Shown: positions 15,880-24,130, numbered from the stretch's first letter. The stretch is DNA of 31,154 bases from Gammaproteobacteria bacterium (GCA_029864225.1 JAOTTU010000005.1:1-31154); one strand, 5' to 3'. The notes: a model not told the origin generated them from the sequence alone. Numbers and translations are program-made.

Positions 15880-16431
15880 TCAGTCCAATTCATCTTCCAA
15901 AGCGGCTTCCAGTTCCTGCGCCTCTTCATTGAGACGCCGGAAGAATTGCATCTTCATCAGGGTATCGGCCGCGGCCCTGGTCCCGCCCTTGTCGGCGCTG
16001 CCCAGGCGTTCCTGCAACTCGCCGGTCAGGCCGTCGAAATCCGCCGCGATCCTGTCCATGATCCCGGCCAGCCTGCTGTACGGGTCGTCTGCCGCGCGCA
16101 CCTCTGCCAGTGCCTCGCGCAATTCCATCTGCTCCATCAGGAAGGCGCTATCACTGGTGGTGTGCTGCTCGTCATCGAAGCTATAGCCGTCCAGCTCCAG
16201 CAGGTAACGCCCGCGCTTCAAAGGATCCTTCAGGGTCCGGTAACCCTCGTTGACGCGGGTCGCCAGTTGCATGGACAGCCGCCGCTCCTGGTCGGTCGCA
16301 TTGACGAAGCGGTCCGGGTGCACCGTGCTCTGCAGTTCGCGATAACGGCTGTCCAGCAGCTCCAGGTCCAGCTGGAATGACTGCGGCAAGGCGAACAGAT
16401 CAAAATAGGTTGAGGATAAGTCCACAGCCAT
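15880..16431 (-). CDS. hscB: Fe-S assembly J-domain co-chaperone HscB
   Basis: HscB brings IscU to HscA and stimulates its ATPase. The 183-residue protein has an N-terminal J domain (residues about 5-80) with the HPD motif at 38-40 in STVHPDRF. A C-terminal three-helix bundle binds the scaffold. Length is similar to E. coli HscB (171). The start at 16431 gives a conserved beginning (YFDLFALPQSF), and CAGG lies a few bases upstream. It follows iscA by 47 bases. Confidence 0.96.
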   Translation of the reverse strand: MAVDLSSTYFDLFALPQSFQLDLELLDSRYRELQSTVHPDRFVNATDQERRLSMQLATRVNEGYRTLKDPLKRGRYLLELDGYSFDDEQHTTSDSAFLMEQMELREALAEVRAADDPYSRLAGIMDRIAADFDGLTGELQERLGSADKGGTRAAADTLMKMQFFRRLNEEAQELEAALEDELD

Positions 16432-16478
16432 GACCTGATAACAAGGATTTCAGAAACAGGGTCAGCCGGACGCTGATC

Positions 16479-16802
16479 TCAGACGTTGAAACTCTCCCCA
16501 CAGCCACACATATCCTTGACGTTGGGATTGATGAACTTGAAACCCGCGTTGAGTCCTTCCCTGGCATAGTCAAGCTCGGTGCCATCGAGGTACACCAGGC
16601 TCTTCGGATTGATAATGACCTTGATGCCCCGGTCCTCGAACACCACATCGTCCGCTTCGACCGCGTCGGCAAATTCGATGACATAGGCCATGCCGGAGCA
16701 GCCGGTGGTTTTAACGCCAAGGCGCAGGCCGACACCCTTGCCACGGTTGTCAAGGTACTCTTTCACGCGGCCCGCGGCCGCTTCAGTCAGGGTAATTGCC
16801 AT
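16479..16802 (-). CDS. iscA: A-type Fe-S carrier IscA
   Basis: IscA carries iron or Fe-S clusters to target proteins, chiefly [4Fe-4S] enzymes. The 107-residue protein has the three conserved cysteines C35, C99 and C101, in GCSGMAY and CGCGESF. AGGTAGGA lies about 7 bases upstream of the ATG. It begins only 36 bases after iscS, in the place where iscU is normally found. Confidence 0.97.
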   Translation of the reverse strand: MAITLTEAAAGRVKEYLDNRGKGVGLRLGVKTTGCSGMAYVIEFADAVEADDVVFEDRGIKVIINPKSLVYLDGTELDYAREGLNAGFKFINPNVKDMCGCGESFNV

Positions 16803-16838
16803 TGCGTCCTACCTGAAAATAATTCTTCCAAGCAAAGC

Positions 16839-18059
16839 CTAGTGCGCCGCCCACTGCACCGAGTCGAGGTCGATGCCGTCCTTGTACATTTCCCACAGGG
16901 GTGACAGATCGCGCAGCTTGGCGACCTTCTCGGTGACTCGCTCCACAATATAATCGACTTCCTCCTGTGTCGTGTAGCGGCCGATGGAGAAACGGATCGA
17001 GCTGTGCGCCAGTTCGTCGTTCCGGCCCAGGGCGCGCAACACGTAGGACGGCTCCAGGCTGGCACTGGTACAGGCGGAACCGGAGGACACCGCCATGTCA
17101 TTGAGCGCCATAATCAGGCTCTCGCCCTCGACAAAGTTGAAACTCACGTTCAGGTTGCCCGGAATGCGATGGTCCATGTCACCATTAAGGTAGACCTCTT
17201 CCATGTCCTTGAAGCCGTTCCACAGGCGGTCACGTAACTTCCGGATGCGCTCGCCTTCCGCGGCCATCTCCAGTTTGGCGATGCGGAAAGCCTCGCCCAT
17301 GCCGACAATCTGGTGGGTCGCCAGGGTCCCGGAGCGCATGCCGCGCTCGTGACCCCCGCCGTGCATCTGGGCCTCGATGCGCACCCGTGGCTTGCGGCGC
17401 ACGTACAGCACACCGATCCCCTTCGGACCGTAGATCTTGTGGGCCGAGAACGACATCAGGTCGACCTTGAGGGTCTGCAGGTCGATGGGGATCTTGCCGG
17501 CACTCTGGGCCGCGTCGACGTGGAAGATGATCTTGCGCTCGCGGCACAACTCACCGATCGCGGCGACGTCCTGGATGACGCCGATCTCATTGTTGACATG
17601 CATCACCGACACCACGATGGTGTCATCGCGTATGGCCGCCTTGAGTTTCTCCAGATCCAGCAGCCCGCTGGGCTCGGGATCCAGGTAGGTCACCTCGTAG
17701 CCTTCACGCTCCAGCTGCCGGCAGGTGTCCAGGACGGCCTTGTGTTCCGTCTTCAGGGTAATAATGTGCTTGCCCTGCTTCTTGTAGAAGTGCGCGGCAC
17801 CCTTGATGGCCAGATTGTCCGACTCGGTTGCCCCCGAGGTCCAGACGATTTCCCTGGGATCGGCATTGACCAGCTCCGCGACGTGGTTGCGCGCCTCGGT
17901 AACGGCCGTGTCGGCCTCCCAGCCGAACTGGTGCGAGCGCGACGCCGGGTTGCCAAACTGGCCCTGGCGGGTCAGGTAGCTACACATCTTTTCGGCCACC
18001 CGCTCATCCACCGGGGTAGTCGCCGAGTAGTCCATGTAGATCGGGATGCTAATGTTCAT
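16839..18059 (-). CDS. iscS: Cysteine desulfurase IscS
   Basis: IscS is the PLP enzyme that takes sulfur from cysteine for Fe-S clusters, tRNA thiolation and cofactors. The 406-residue protein has the PLP lysine K208 in SFSAHKIYGPKG, H104 in KTEHKAV, and the sulfur-carrying Cys C330 in SSGSACTSASLEPSYV. The end, LSPLWEMYKDGIDLDSVQWAAH, is nearly the same as the E. coli C-terminus, so the gene is intact. AGGAA lies about 9 bases before the ATG. It follows iscR after 37 bases. The gene after it is iscA, not iscU. Confidence 0.98.
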   Translation of the reverse strand: MNISIPIYMDYSATTPVDERVAEKMCSYLTRQGQFGNPASRSHQFGWEADTAVTEARNHVAELVNADPREIVWTSGATESDNLAIKGAAHFYKKQGKHIITLKTEHKAVLDTCRQLEREGYEVTYLDPEPSGLLDLEKLKAAIRDDTIVVSVMHVNNEIGVIQDVAAIGELCRERKIIFHVDAAQSAGKIPIDLQTLKVDLMSFSAHKIYGPKGIGVLYVRRKPRVRIEAQMHGGGHERGMRSGTLATHQIVGMGEAFRIAKLEMAAEGERIRKLRDRLWNGFKDMEEVYLNGDMDHRIPGNLNVSFNFVEGESLIMALNDMAVSSGSACTSASLEPSYVLRALGRNDELAHSSIRFSIGRYTTQEEVDYIVERVTEKVAKLRDLSPLWEMYKDGIDLDSVQWAAH

Positions 18060-18096
18060 ACGTAAGTTCCTGCCTGAAAAACATAACCGATTTTAG

Positions 18097-18573
18097 TCAA
18101 GCGACAGTCTTGTTCAAGCCCGGCGCCATGACATCCAGCCCCTGCTGCTGTCGACGGATCACCTGGTTGACATTATCGCGCTCAATAAAACTGGCCAGCG
18201 TAATACCGTTAAGAAATTCATAGATCTCATTGCCGAGCCGGGTCCAGAGCACATGGGTCAGGCAACGCTCACCTTCCTGGCAATTCTCCTTGCCTTCACA
18301 CTGGGTGGCATCGATGCCTTCACCAATCGCGGTAATCACCTCGGCCACCGAGATATCCTGCGGGCGGCGTGACAGGCGATAGCCCCCGCCCGGGCCACGC
18401 AGGCCCACTACCAGCTCATGCTTTCGCAACCGGGCAAACAACTGCTCCAGGTAGGATAGGGAAATGCCCTGGCTCTCGGAAATTTCCGCCAGCGTCACCG
18501 GACCCTCCGCATGATGAATGGCAAGGTCCAGCATGGCGGTCACTGCGTAGCGCCCTTTTGTCGATAACCTCAT
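18097..18573 (-). CDS. iscR: Fe-S cluster sensing regulator IscR
   Basis: IscR is the Rrf2-family repressor that holds a [2Fe-2S] cluster and controls its own operon. The 158-residue protein starts MRLSTKGRYAVTAMLDLA and has a winged helix-turn-helix domain (about 1-70). The cluster ligands C92, C98 and C104 are present, with H107 in CLTHVLW, as in E. coli. It heads the isc cluster, and a candidate promoter with an inverted repeat lies 58-86 bases upstream. Confidence 0.97.
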   Translation of the reverse strand: MRLSTKGRYAVTAMLDLAIHHAEGPVTLAEISESQGISLSYLEQLFARLRKHELVVGLRGPGGGYRLSRRPQDISVAEVITAIGEGIDATQCEGKENCQEGERCLTHVLWTRLGNEIYEFLNGITLASFIERDNVNQVIRRQQQGLDVMAPGLNKTVA

Positions 18574-18630
18574 GAGTTTTCCCGCAGGTTGCCCGCATCG
18601 GGGACGAGGGGCAACGGCTAATAACCTAGT

Positions 18631-18659
18631 AAAATACTCAGGTACTAAGTATGCGTCAA
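18631..18659 (-). promoter_or_regulatory. Candidate isc promoter with overlapping operator-like inverted repeat
   Basis: On the minus strand, TTGACG (18654-18659) and TATTTT (18631-18636) are 17 bases apart. An imperfect palindrome of 19 bases (ATACTTAG, TAC, CTGAGTAT; 18634-18652) fills the spacer and touches the -10 box. Its ATACTT..AGTAT ends recall IscR type 1 sites, but those are usually about 25 bases, so operator function is inferred. Confidence 0.45.
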
Positions 18660-18724
18660 CTGGTTATAACTATCAAGTAGTTGGCACAATGCCGGGGAGG
18701 TGCAAGGCCCGTCTGGAAAAACCT

Positions 18725-19249
18725 TCAGGATTCAGTGATAAGCAGTGAATTCTCAACTGCTTGAGTGGTTTCACCCGTGATCGGGGTGAGGATTTTCGGG
18801 TTGAAGCGGTGTCCCTGCATAAGGCAATAGCCCAGCCACTTTTGCAGAAAGCGGTTCATGCGCCACTTCTCCTCCAGGGTGTAGTTGTGGTGCATGCGGT
18901 TGTACTCGCGGTGCCGCTGGCCCCGGCGACGCCCGCAGGCGATCACCTCGCCGACCTGGGCATCGTGGTAGATACGGACCTGCAGATCGGGTGCCGGGAA
19001 CTCACCCTCCGCGTCCTGGAAGTGATAGGTCAGGTTCAGGGTGGTAGTGAACTTGCAGCGCTCGACAATGTGCAGTCGCAGGTCGAGCGCGCCCGGCACC
19101 CGTGAGATCAGGGCGGACGGGATGGCATCGAGATCGGGCACCAGATTTCTGAGCTTGATGTAATTGCATTCATACAATTCCATCAGGCCGGCAAAGGTGC
19201 GCGGCGGGATGCCGTAATAATCAACCTGTCGCAAACTGCATTTCATCAT
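18725..19249 (-). CDS. yqiB: DUF1249 (YqiB-like) protein
   Basis: This 174-residue protein matches the DUF1249 family in its conserved pattern: LMELYECNYIKLRNLVPDL near the start, LQVRIYHDAQVGEVIAC in the middle, and the end signature EEKWRMNRFLQKWLGYCLMQGH. The family function is unknown; in E. coli yqiB lies next to the cAMP phosphodiesterase gene cpdA, which is not here. No signal peptide or membrane segment is seen. The start is uncertain between 19249 and 19246 (two ATGs in a row), and a later ATG at M23 is possible. It is divergent from glcD, with 179 bases between. Confidence 0.85.
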   Translation of the reverse strand: MMKCSLRQVDYYGIPPRTFAGLMELYECNYIKLRNLVPDLDAIPSALISRVPGALDLRLHIVERCKFTTTLNLTYHFQDAEGEFPAPDLQVRIYHDAQVGEVIACGRRRGQRHREYNRMHHNYTLEEKWRMNRFLQKWLGYCLMQGHRFNPKILTPITGETTQAVENSLLITES

Positions 19250-19428
19250 CCAATCATACCATGATGTGTAATTAATCTGCCCGCATGCGGTGCTTGTGTT
19301 TTATAGTACCGGGTAAAGATATCGGCGTAGGGCGTCAATTCTTGATTGTGTCATCTGCGGTATATTGGCATGGTTATTGACGCATTGGGCAAATCGCACT
19401 ACTGACTTTTAACGAGCAAGACCCCTGC

Positions 19429-20883
19429 ATGTCTGACACTACAATCATCGATCTCCTGCGTGAAAAGCTGCCGACGGAATGCGTTCTTTCGGAAGCCGAG
19501 GAATTGCGCCCCTACGAGTGTGACGGACTGTCCGCCTACCGCAGGCTGCCCCTGGTGGTGGTCATTCCGAAAACCCTCGAGCAGGTGCAGACGACGCTGA
19601 AACTCTGTGCACAAAACGGCGTGGCGGTCGTGGCACGCGGCGCCGGCACCGGCTTATCCGGAGGTGCCCTGCCCCTGACTGACGGCGTATTACTGAGCAT
19701 GGCTCGATTCAACCGGATCCTTGCGATCGATACCGCCAACCGCACCGCACGGGTACAGCCAGGCGTGACCAACCTGTCGATCTCGAAGGCGGCCGCACCC
19801 CATGGCCTCTACTATGCACCCGACCCCTCTTCGCAAATCGCCTGCTCGATCGGCGGTAATGTGGCGGAGAATGCCGGCGGCGTGCACTGCCTCAAGTACG
19901 GGCTCACTGTGCACAACATCCAGCAGGTCGAGGTTCTGACAATCGATGGCGAGCACCTGACCGTCGGCAGCCAGGCGCTGGACAGTGCCGGTTACGACCT
20001 GCTGGCATTGATGACCGGCTCGGAAGGCCTGCTCGGGCTGATCACGGAGATCACGGTGAAACTGCTGCCCCTGCCCGAAACCGCCCAGGTTGTGCTGGCC
20101 GCCTTCGCGTCCGTCGAGGCGGCGGGAACGGCAGTCACCGCCATCATCGCGAACGGCATTATACCGGCCGGGCTCGAACTGCTGGACAACCCGGCGATAC
20201 GCGCCGTGGAGCAATTCGTCCATGCCGGCTACCCTGAGGACGCCGCCGCCATCCTGCTGTGCGAACTCGATGGCACCGCTGCGGACGTCGCCACACAGAT
20301 CGAACGTGTCAGCGGTGTGTTCCGGGAGGCCGGTGCGACCGAACTGCGCGTTTCCCGCGACGACGCTGAACGGCAGCGCTTCTGGGCCGGACGCAAGGCG
20401 GCGTTCCCGGCCATGGGCCGGCTGTCGCCCGACTACTACTGCATGGACGGCACCATCCCGCGCAGGCACCTGTCCCGGGTGCTCGCGGAGATCGAGCGTA
20501 TGTCGACAGAATACGGCCTGCCCATCTGCAATGTCTTTCATGCCGGCGATGGCAACCTGCACCCCCTCATTCTTTACGATGCCAACCAGCCGGGGGAACT
20601 GGAGCGCACCGAGGAACTGGGCGGCAAGATACTCGAACTGTGCGTTGCCGTGGGCGGTACCATCACCGGTGAGCACGGGGTCGGCATGGAGAAGATCAAC
20701 CAGATGTGCGTGCAGTTCAATGCCGAGGAACTGACCCAGCTGCACGCCGTCAAGCACGCCTTCGATCCCCAGGGGCTGCTGAATCCCGGCAAGGCCATCC
20801 CGACCCTGCACCGCTGCGCCGAGTTCGGCGCCATGCATATCCACCAGGGCCAGCTGCCGCATCCGGAACTGGAACGCTTTTAG
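19429..20883 (+). CDS. glcD: Glycolate oxidase subunit GlcD (FAD-linked)
   Basis: GlcD is the flavin subunit that oxidises glycolate to glyoxylate. The 484-residue protein has the PCMH-type FAD domain: LVVVIPKTLEQVQ, then VARGAGTGLSGGALP at 68-82. NVFHAGDGNLHPLILYD and TGEHGVGMEKI are C-terminal signatures typical of GlcD and D-lactate dehydrogenase relatives. The order glcD-glcE-glcF supports glycolate over lactate as substrate. Electrons pass through GlcE and GlcF to the membrane quinone pool. It heads a plus-strand operon and is followed by glcE after 15 bases. No convincing promoter was found in the upstream 179 bases. Confidence 0.95.
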   Translation: MSDTTIIDLLREKLPTECVLSEAEELRPYECDGLSAYRRLPLVVVIPKTLEQVQTTLKLCAQNGVAVVARGAGTGLSGGALPLTDGVLLSMARFNRILAIDTANRTARVQPGVTNLSISKAAAPHGLYYAPDPSSQIACSIGGNVAENAGGVHCLKYGLTVHNIQQVEVLTIDGEHLTVGSQALDSAGYDLLALMTGSEGLLGLITEITVKLLPLPETAQVVLAAFASVEAAGTAVTAIIANGIIPAGLELLDNPAIRAVEQFVHAGYPEDAAAILLCELDGTAADVATQIERVSGVFREAGATELRVSRDDAERQRFWAGRKAAFPAMGRLSPDYYCMDGTIPRRHLSRVLAEIERMSTEYGLPICNVFHAGDGNLHPLILYDANQPGELERTEELGGKILELCVAVGGTITGEHGVGMEKINQMCVQFNAEELTQLHAVKHAFDPQGLLNPGKAIPTLHRCAEFGAMHIHQGQLPHPELERF

Positions 20884-20898
20884 CCTGGCAGACCACAG

Positions 20899-21954
20899 AT
20901 GATGACGCTTGTTGAATCCTTCCAGGACACCCTGCGCGCTGCTGCCGCGACCGGCACGCCAGTGTCGATCCGTGCCGGCGGCAGCAAGTCCTTCTACGGC
21001 AGGCCAGGCACGGGTACCGGGTTCAGTGTCGCGGAATACACCGGCATTATCGACTATTCACCCACGGAACTGGTGATCTCGGCACGCGCCGGCACACCGC
21101 TGGCCGAACTGGAGGCCGCGCTGGCAAAAGAAAACCAGATGCTGCCATTTGAACCACCGCACTTCGGCCCGGGCGCCACTCTTGGTGGCACCATCGCCTG
21201 CGGTTTCTCCGGACCACGCCGTCCCTATGCAGGCGCGGCCCGCGATCATGTACTGGGGATCACCTGTCTGAACGGCAGGGGTGAACGGCTGCGTTTCGGC
21301 GGCCAGGTCATGAAGAATGTGGCCGGTTATGACATCTCGCGCACCCTCACCGGCTCCCTGGGCACCCTGGCCGTGCTGCTGGACATTACCCTCAAGGTAC
21401 TGCCGCGCCCGGAGACCGAGCTCACCCTGAGCCTGGAGGCCTCACCCGAACAGGCACTGGAGTGGCTCAATGTCTGGGCGGGGCAACCGCTGCCGTTGAG
21501 CGGCGGCGGCTGTATCGGCAAGCAGCTCATGGTGCGCCTGTCCGGATTCGAACAAGGTGTAAAGGCGGCCGCGCAACGATTGGGCGGTGATGAGCTGGCC
21601 GCTGCCGATAGCTTCTGGCAGGATCTGCGCGAGCAACGGCACCCGTTTTTCCAGGATGACCGGCCTTTGTGGCGTTTGTCGGTTCCACCCGCCACCGCGG
21701 CGTTCGCACTCGAGGCCGACGAACTGATCGACTGGGGCGGCGCGCAACGATGGCTCAAGACCAGCCTGCCGGCGCAGATACTGCGGGATACCGCAGCGCG
21801 AGCCGGCGGGCATGCCACCCGCTTTCGCGGTGGCAACCGGGATGATGTGTTCCATCCCCTGGACCCGGCCCTGCTGGCACTGCATCAACGCCTCAAGGCA
21901 AGTTTCGATCCGGCCGGCATCCTCAACCCCGGTCGCATGTACAGCGGGATATAG
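20899..21954 (+). CDS. glcE: Glycolate oxidase subunit GlcE (FAD-binding)
   Basis: GlcE is the second FAD-binding subunit of glycolate oxidase. The 351-residue protein has a PCMH FAD domain with SIRAGGSKSFYGRP near residue 25 and LPFEPPHFGPGATLGGTIACG near 75. RFGGQVMKNVAGYDISRTLTGSLG follows around 140, then the C-terminal domain ending FDPAGILNPGRMY. Two ATG codons in a row (20899 and 20902) are possible starts. The stop TAG at 21952-21954 is also the first three bases of a family C repeat. Confidence 0.95.
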   Translation: MMTLVESFQDTLRAAAATGTPVSIRAGGSKSFYGRPGTGTGFSVAEYTGIIDYSPTELVISARAGTPLAELEAALAKENQMLPFEPPHFGPGATLGGTIACGFSGPRRPYAGAARDHVLGITCLNGRGERLRFGGQVMKNVAGYDISRTLTGSLGTLAVLLDITLKVLPRPETELTLSLEASPEQALEWLNVWAGQPLPLSGGGCIGKQLMVRLSGFEQGVKAAAQRLGGDELAAADSFWQDLREQRHPFFQDDRPLWRLSVPPATAAFALEADELIDWGGAQRWLKTSLPAQILRDTAARAGGHATRFRGGNRDDVFHPLDPALLALHQRLKASFDPAGILNPGRMYSGI

Positions 21955-22077
21955 CCCGCATTCTTCACCGGGCGGCTATAGAGTCACACAACATACTGAG
22001 GTTAAAAATAAAGTGCAGATAGTGAACAAGACAGTGTGTCATCGGGCATTGCTTATCCCGATGAGAAAAGCGGGCTA
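21952..22077. repeat. Family C element, copy 1 (between glcE and glcF)
   Basis: The 126-base element has facing 21-base ends at 21952-21972 and 22057-22077. The left end begins TAGCCCGCATTCTTCACC; the right, read inversely, begins TAGCCCGCTTTTCTCATC. About 17 of 21 positions match. Its first three bases form the glcE stop codon. The AT-richer interior has no open reading frame. It occupies nearly all of the glcE-glcF gap, which is usually very short. Confidence 0.8.
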
Positions 22078-22085
22078 GTCTATCA

Positions 22086-23318
22086 ATGCAAACCTCACTG
22101 CCCGAATCGTTTCTGCAAACGGCCACCGGAAAGGCCGCCGATGAAATCCTGCGCAATTGCGTTCACTGCGGTTTTTGCAACGCGACCTGCCCGACCTACC
22201 AGCTGACCGGCGATGAGCTGGATGGCCCGCGCGGGCGCATCTACCTCATGAAACAGGCACTGGAGGGACAGCGCCCGTCCTCACGCACACTGCTGCATCT
22301 CGACCGCTGCCTGACCTGCCGGGCCTGTGAGACCACCTGCCCCTCAGGCGTCGATTACCACCTCCTGCTGGATACCGGCCGCGACTACATCGAACAGCGT
22401 GTCAGACGGCCGCTGGCGCAACGCCTGGTTCGACGCCTGCTGCGCCTGGTCCTGACCAGCCCGCGGCGCTTCACTCCCCTGCTGCGTATGGCCCAGGCGG
22501 TGCGTCCCGTGCTGCCTGCCAGGCTCACCAAGTCCATCCCGATCCGTGCCCCCGGCGGACAAGCCGTTACCAGCACGTCACTGCCGCGGACCATGCTGCT
22601 GCTGGACGGCTGCGTGCAACCGGCACTGGCACCGCAGATCAACCGGGCGACACAACGCGTCCTGGCGGCACTTGGCATTAATGCCGTGATCCCTGAAGGC
22701 AGCGGTTGCTGCGGTGCACTCAGCCATCACCTGACTGCCGCGCAGGAAGCCAGGGGTTTCATGAAAACCAATATCGATGCCTGGTGGCCACTCGTCGAGG
22801 CAGGCGCGGAAGCGATTGTGATTAGCGCCAGCGGCTGCGCGCCCATGGTCAAGGACTACGGACGCCTGCTGGCGGATGACCACAAATACGCGGGCAAGGC
22901 CGCGCGCATCAGCGAACTGGCCCGGGATCTCAGCGAAGTCGTCAGTGCGGAGCGACCAGAGGCATCCCTGAAACGCAGAGCCCGGGGGAGAAAAATCGCA
23001 TTCCATTCACCCTGCTCACTGCAGCATGGGCAACAAATCACAGGGGTCGTGGAGGACCTGCTGGTTCAGTCGGGCTATACTCTGGCGCCGGTGGCCGACA
23101 CCCACCTGTGTTGCGGTTCGGCCGGCAGCTACTCAATCCTGCAGCCGGCACTGGCCGGGAAACTCCGCAGCGACAAACTCGAGGCATTGCAGGCGGATCA
23201 TCCGTCCACCATCGCCACCGCGAATATCGGCTGCCTGACACACATGGCCGGTCACGCCCGGGTCCCGGTCCGGCACTGGATCGAACTCCTGGAACCACTC
23301 TTCACTGAGGCACCATGA
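22086..23318 (+). CDS. glcF: Glycolate oxidase iron-sulfur subunit GlcF
   Basis: GlcF passes electrons from the flavin subunits to the membrane. The 410-residue protein has two ferredoxin-type C-x2-C-x2-C-x3-C motifs: C25, C28, C31, C35 and C75, C78, C81, C85. Two cysteine-rich CCG domains follow, marked by GCCGALSHH and LCCGSAGSY. The start at 22086 gives the conserved beginning of the family but has no clear ribosome-binding site: the preceding bases are the end of a family C repeat (GCGGGCTAGTCTATCA). It overlaps the next gene by four bases. Confidence 0.95.
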   Translation: MQTSLPESFLQTATGKAADEILRNCVHCGFCNATCPTYQLTGDELDGPRGRIYLMKQALEGQRPSSRTLLHLDRCLTCRACETTCPSGVDYHLLLDTGRDYIEQRVRRPLAQRLVRRLLRLVLTSPRRFTPLLRMAQAVRPVLPARLTKSIPIRAPGGQAVTSTSLPRTMLLLDGCVQPALAPQINRATQRVLAALGINAVIPEGSGCCGALSHHLTAAQEARGFMKTNIDAWWPLVEAGAEAIVISASGCAPMVKDYGRLLADDHKYAGKAARISELARDLSEVVSAERPEASLKRRARGRKIAFHSPCSLQHGQQITGVVEDLLVQSGYTLAPVADTHLCCGSAGSYSILQPALAGKLRSDKLEALQADHPSTIATANIGCLTHMAGHARVPVRHWIELLEPLFTEAP

Positions 23319-24130
23319 ACGAACTCCAACTCCCCCTGCTTATCGAAGCTGATACGCTTGAAGTAACAATGGGTTACGATAATGTCCTGATTGTTGACCT
23401 GAGCAAGGCCGATACCTACCGGAAACTGCATGTCCCGGGCGCCGTGTTTCTCGACTACACCCAGATCGTGGCGAGCAGCAAACCCACCATGGGCCTGCTG
23501 CCGGACGATGACACCCTGCAGCGCGTGTTTTCCGCGCTGGGCATCAACGCCGATACCCATGTGTTCGCCTATGACGATGAAGGCGGGGGCCGGGCCGCGC
23601 GCTTCCTGTGGACTCTCGAGGTTGCCGGTCACCGGCACTACTCACTGGTGAACGGCGGACTGCATGCCTGGGCCAATGAAGGTCACCCCTGTGAGGACAC
23701 GCCAATCACCCCAACCCCAGGCGAGTTCCAGGTGGCACACAACGATGCACCCACTGCCAACAGCGACTACATCCTGGAACGGCTGGACTCGGCGGATACC
23801 CGCCTGCTGGATGTGCGCAGCCCGGCCGAGTACAACGGCGCCAGGAAATTCGCAGAGCGCGCCGGTCATATCCCGGGTGCCGTCAATTTCGAATGGACCA
23901 ACGCCATGGCACGGAATCTCAACCTGCGCTTCAAGCCCGATGTCGAGCTGAACCACATGCTCGCGGACATCGGCATCATGCCCGACAGGGAAATCATCGT
24001 TTACTGCCAGACCCATCACCGCTCGGCCCATACGTATATTGTGCTGAAGCACCTGGGCTTCCCGAGGGTGAAAGGCTATGCAGGTTCCTGGTCGGACTGG
24101 GGCAACAATCCCAACCTGCCGATCGAGTAG
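23315..24130 (+). CDS. Two-domain rhodanese sulfurtransferase
   Basis: The 271-residue protein has two rhodanese domains, as in thiosulfate and mercaptopyruvate sulfurtransferases. The N-terminal domain (about 8-130) has Asp at the position of the active Cys (FAYDDEGGGRAAR). The C-terminal domain (about 145-271) carries the likely sulfur-accepting C231 in the loop YCQTHHRSAHTY. That loop is neither the CRKGVT type of bovine rhodanese nor the CG[ST]GVT of mercaptopyruvate enzymes, so the sulfur donor is unclear. The start overlaps the glcF stop by four bases (ATGA), suggesting translational coupling with glycolate oxidase. No signal peptide is present, so it should be cytoplasmic. Confidence 0.9.
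   Translation: MNELQLPLLIEADTLEVTMGYDNVLIVDLSKADTYRKLHVPGAVFLDYTQIVASSKPTMGLLPDDDTLQRVFSALGINADTHVFAYDDEGGGRAARFLWTLEVAGHRHYSLVNGGLHAWANEGHPCEDTPITPTPGEFQVAHNDAPTANSDYILERLDSADTRLLDVRSPAEYNGARKFAERAGHIPGAVNFEWTNAMARNLNLRFKPDVELNHMLADIGIMPDREIIVYCQTHHRSAHTYIVLKHLGFPRVKGYAGSWSDWGNNPNLPIE

Noticed and set aside
19690..20862. Minus-strand open frame (390 codons) inside glcD
   Set aside because: It is an antisense shadow of a strongly conserved gene, and its His/Gln/Asp-rich composition fits that.
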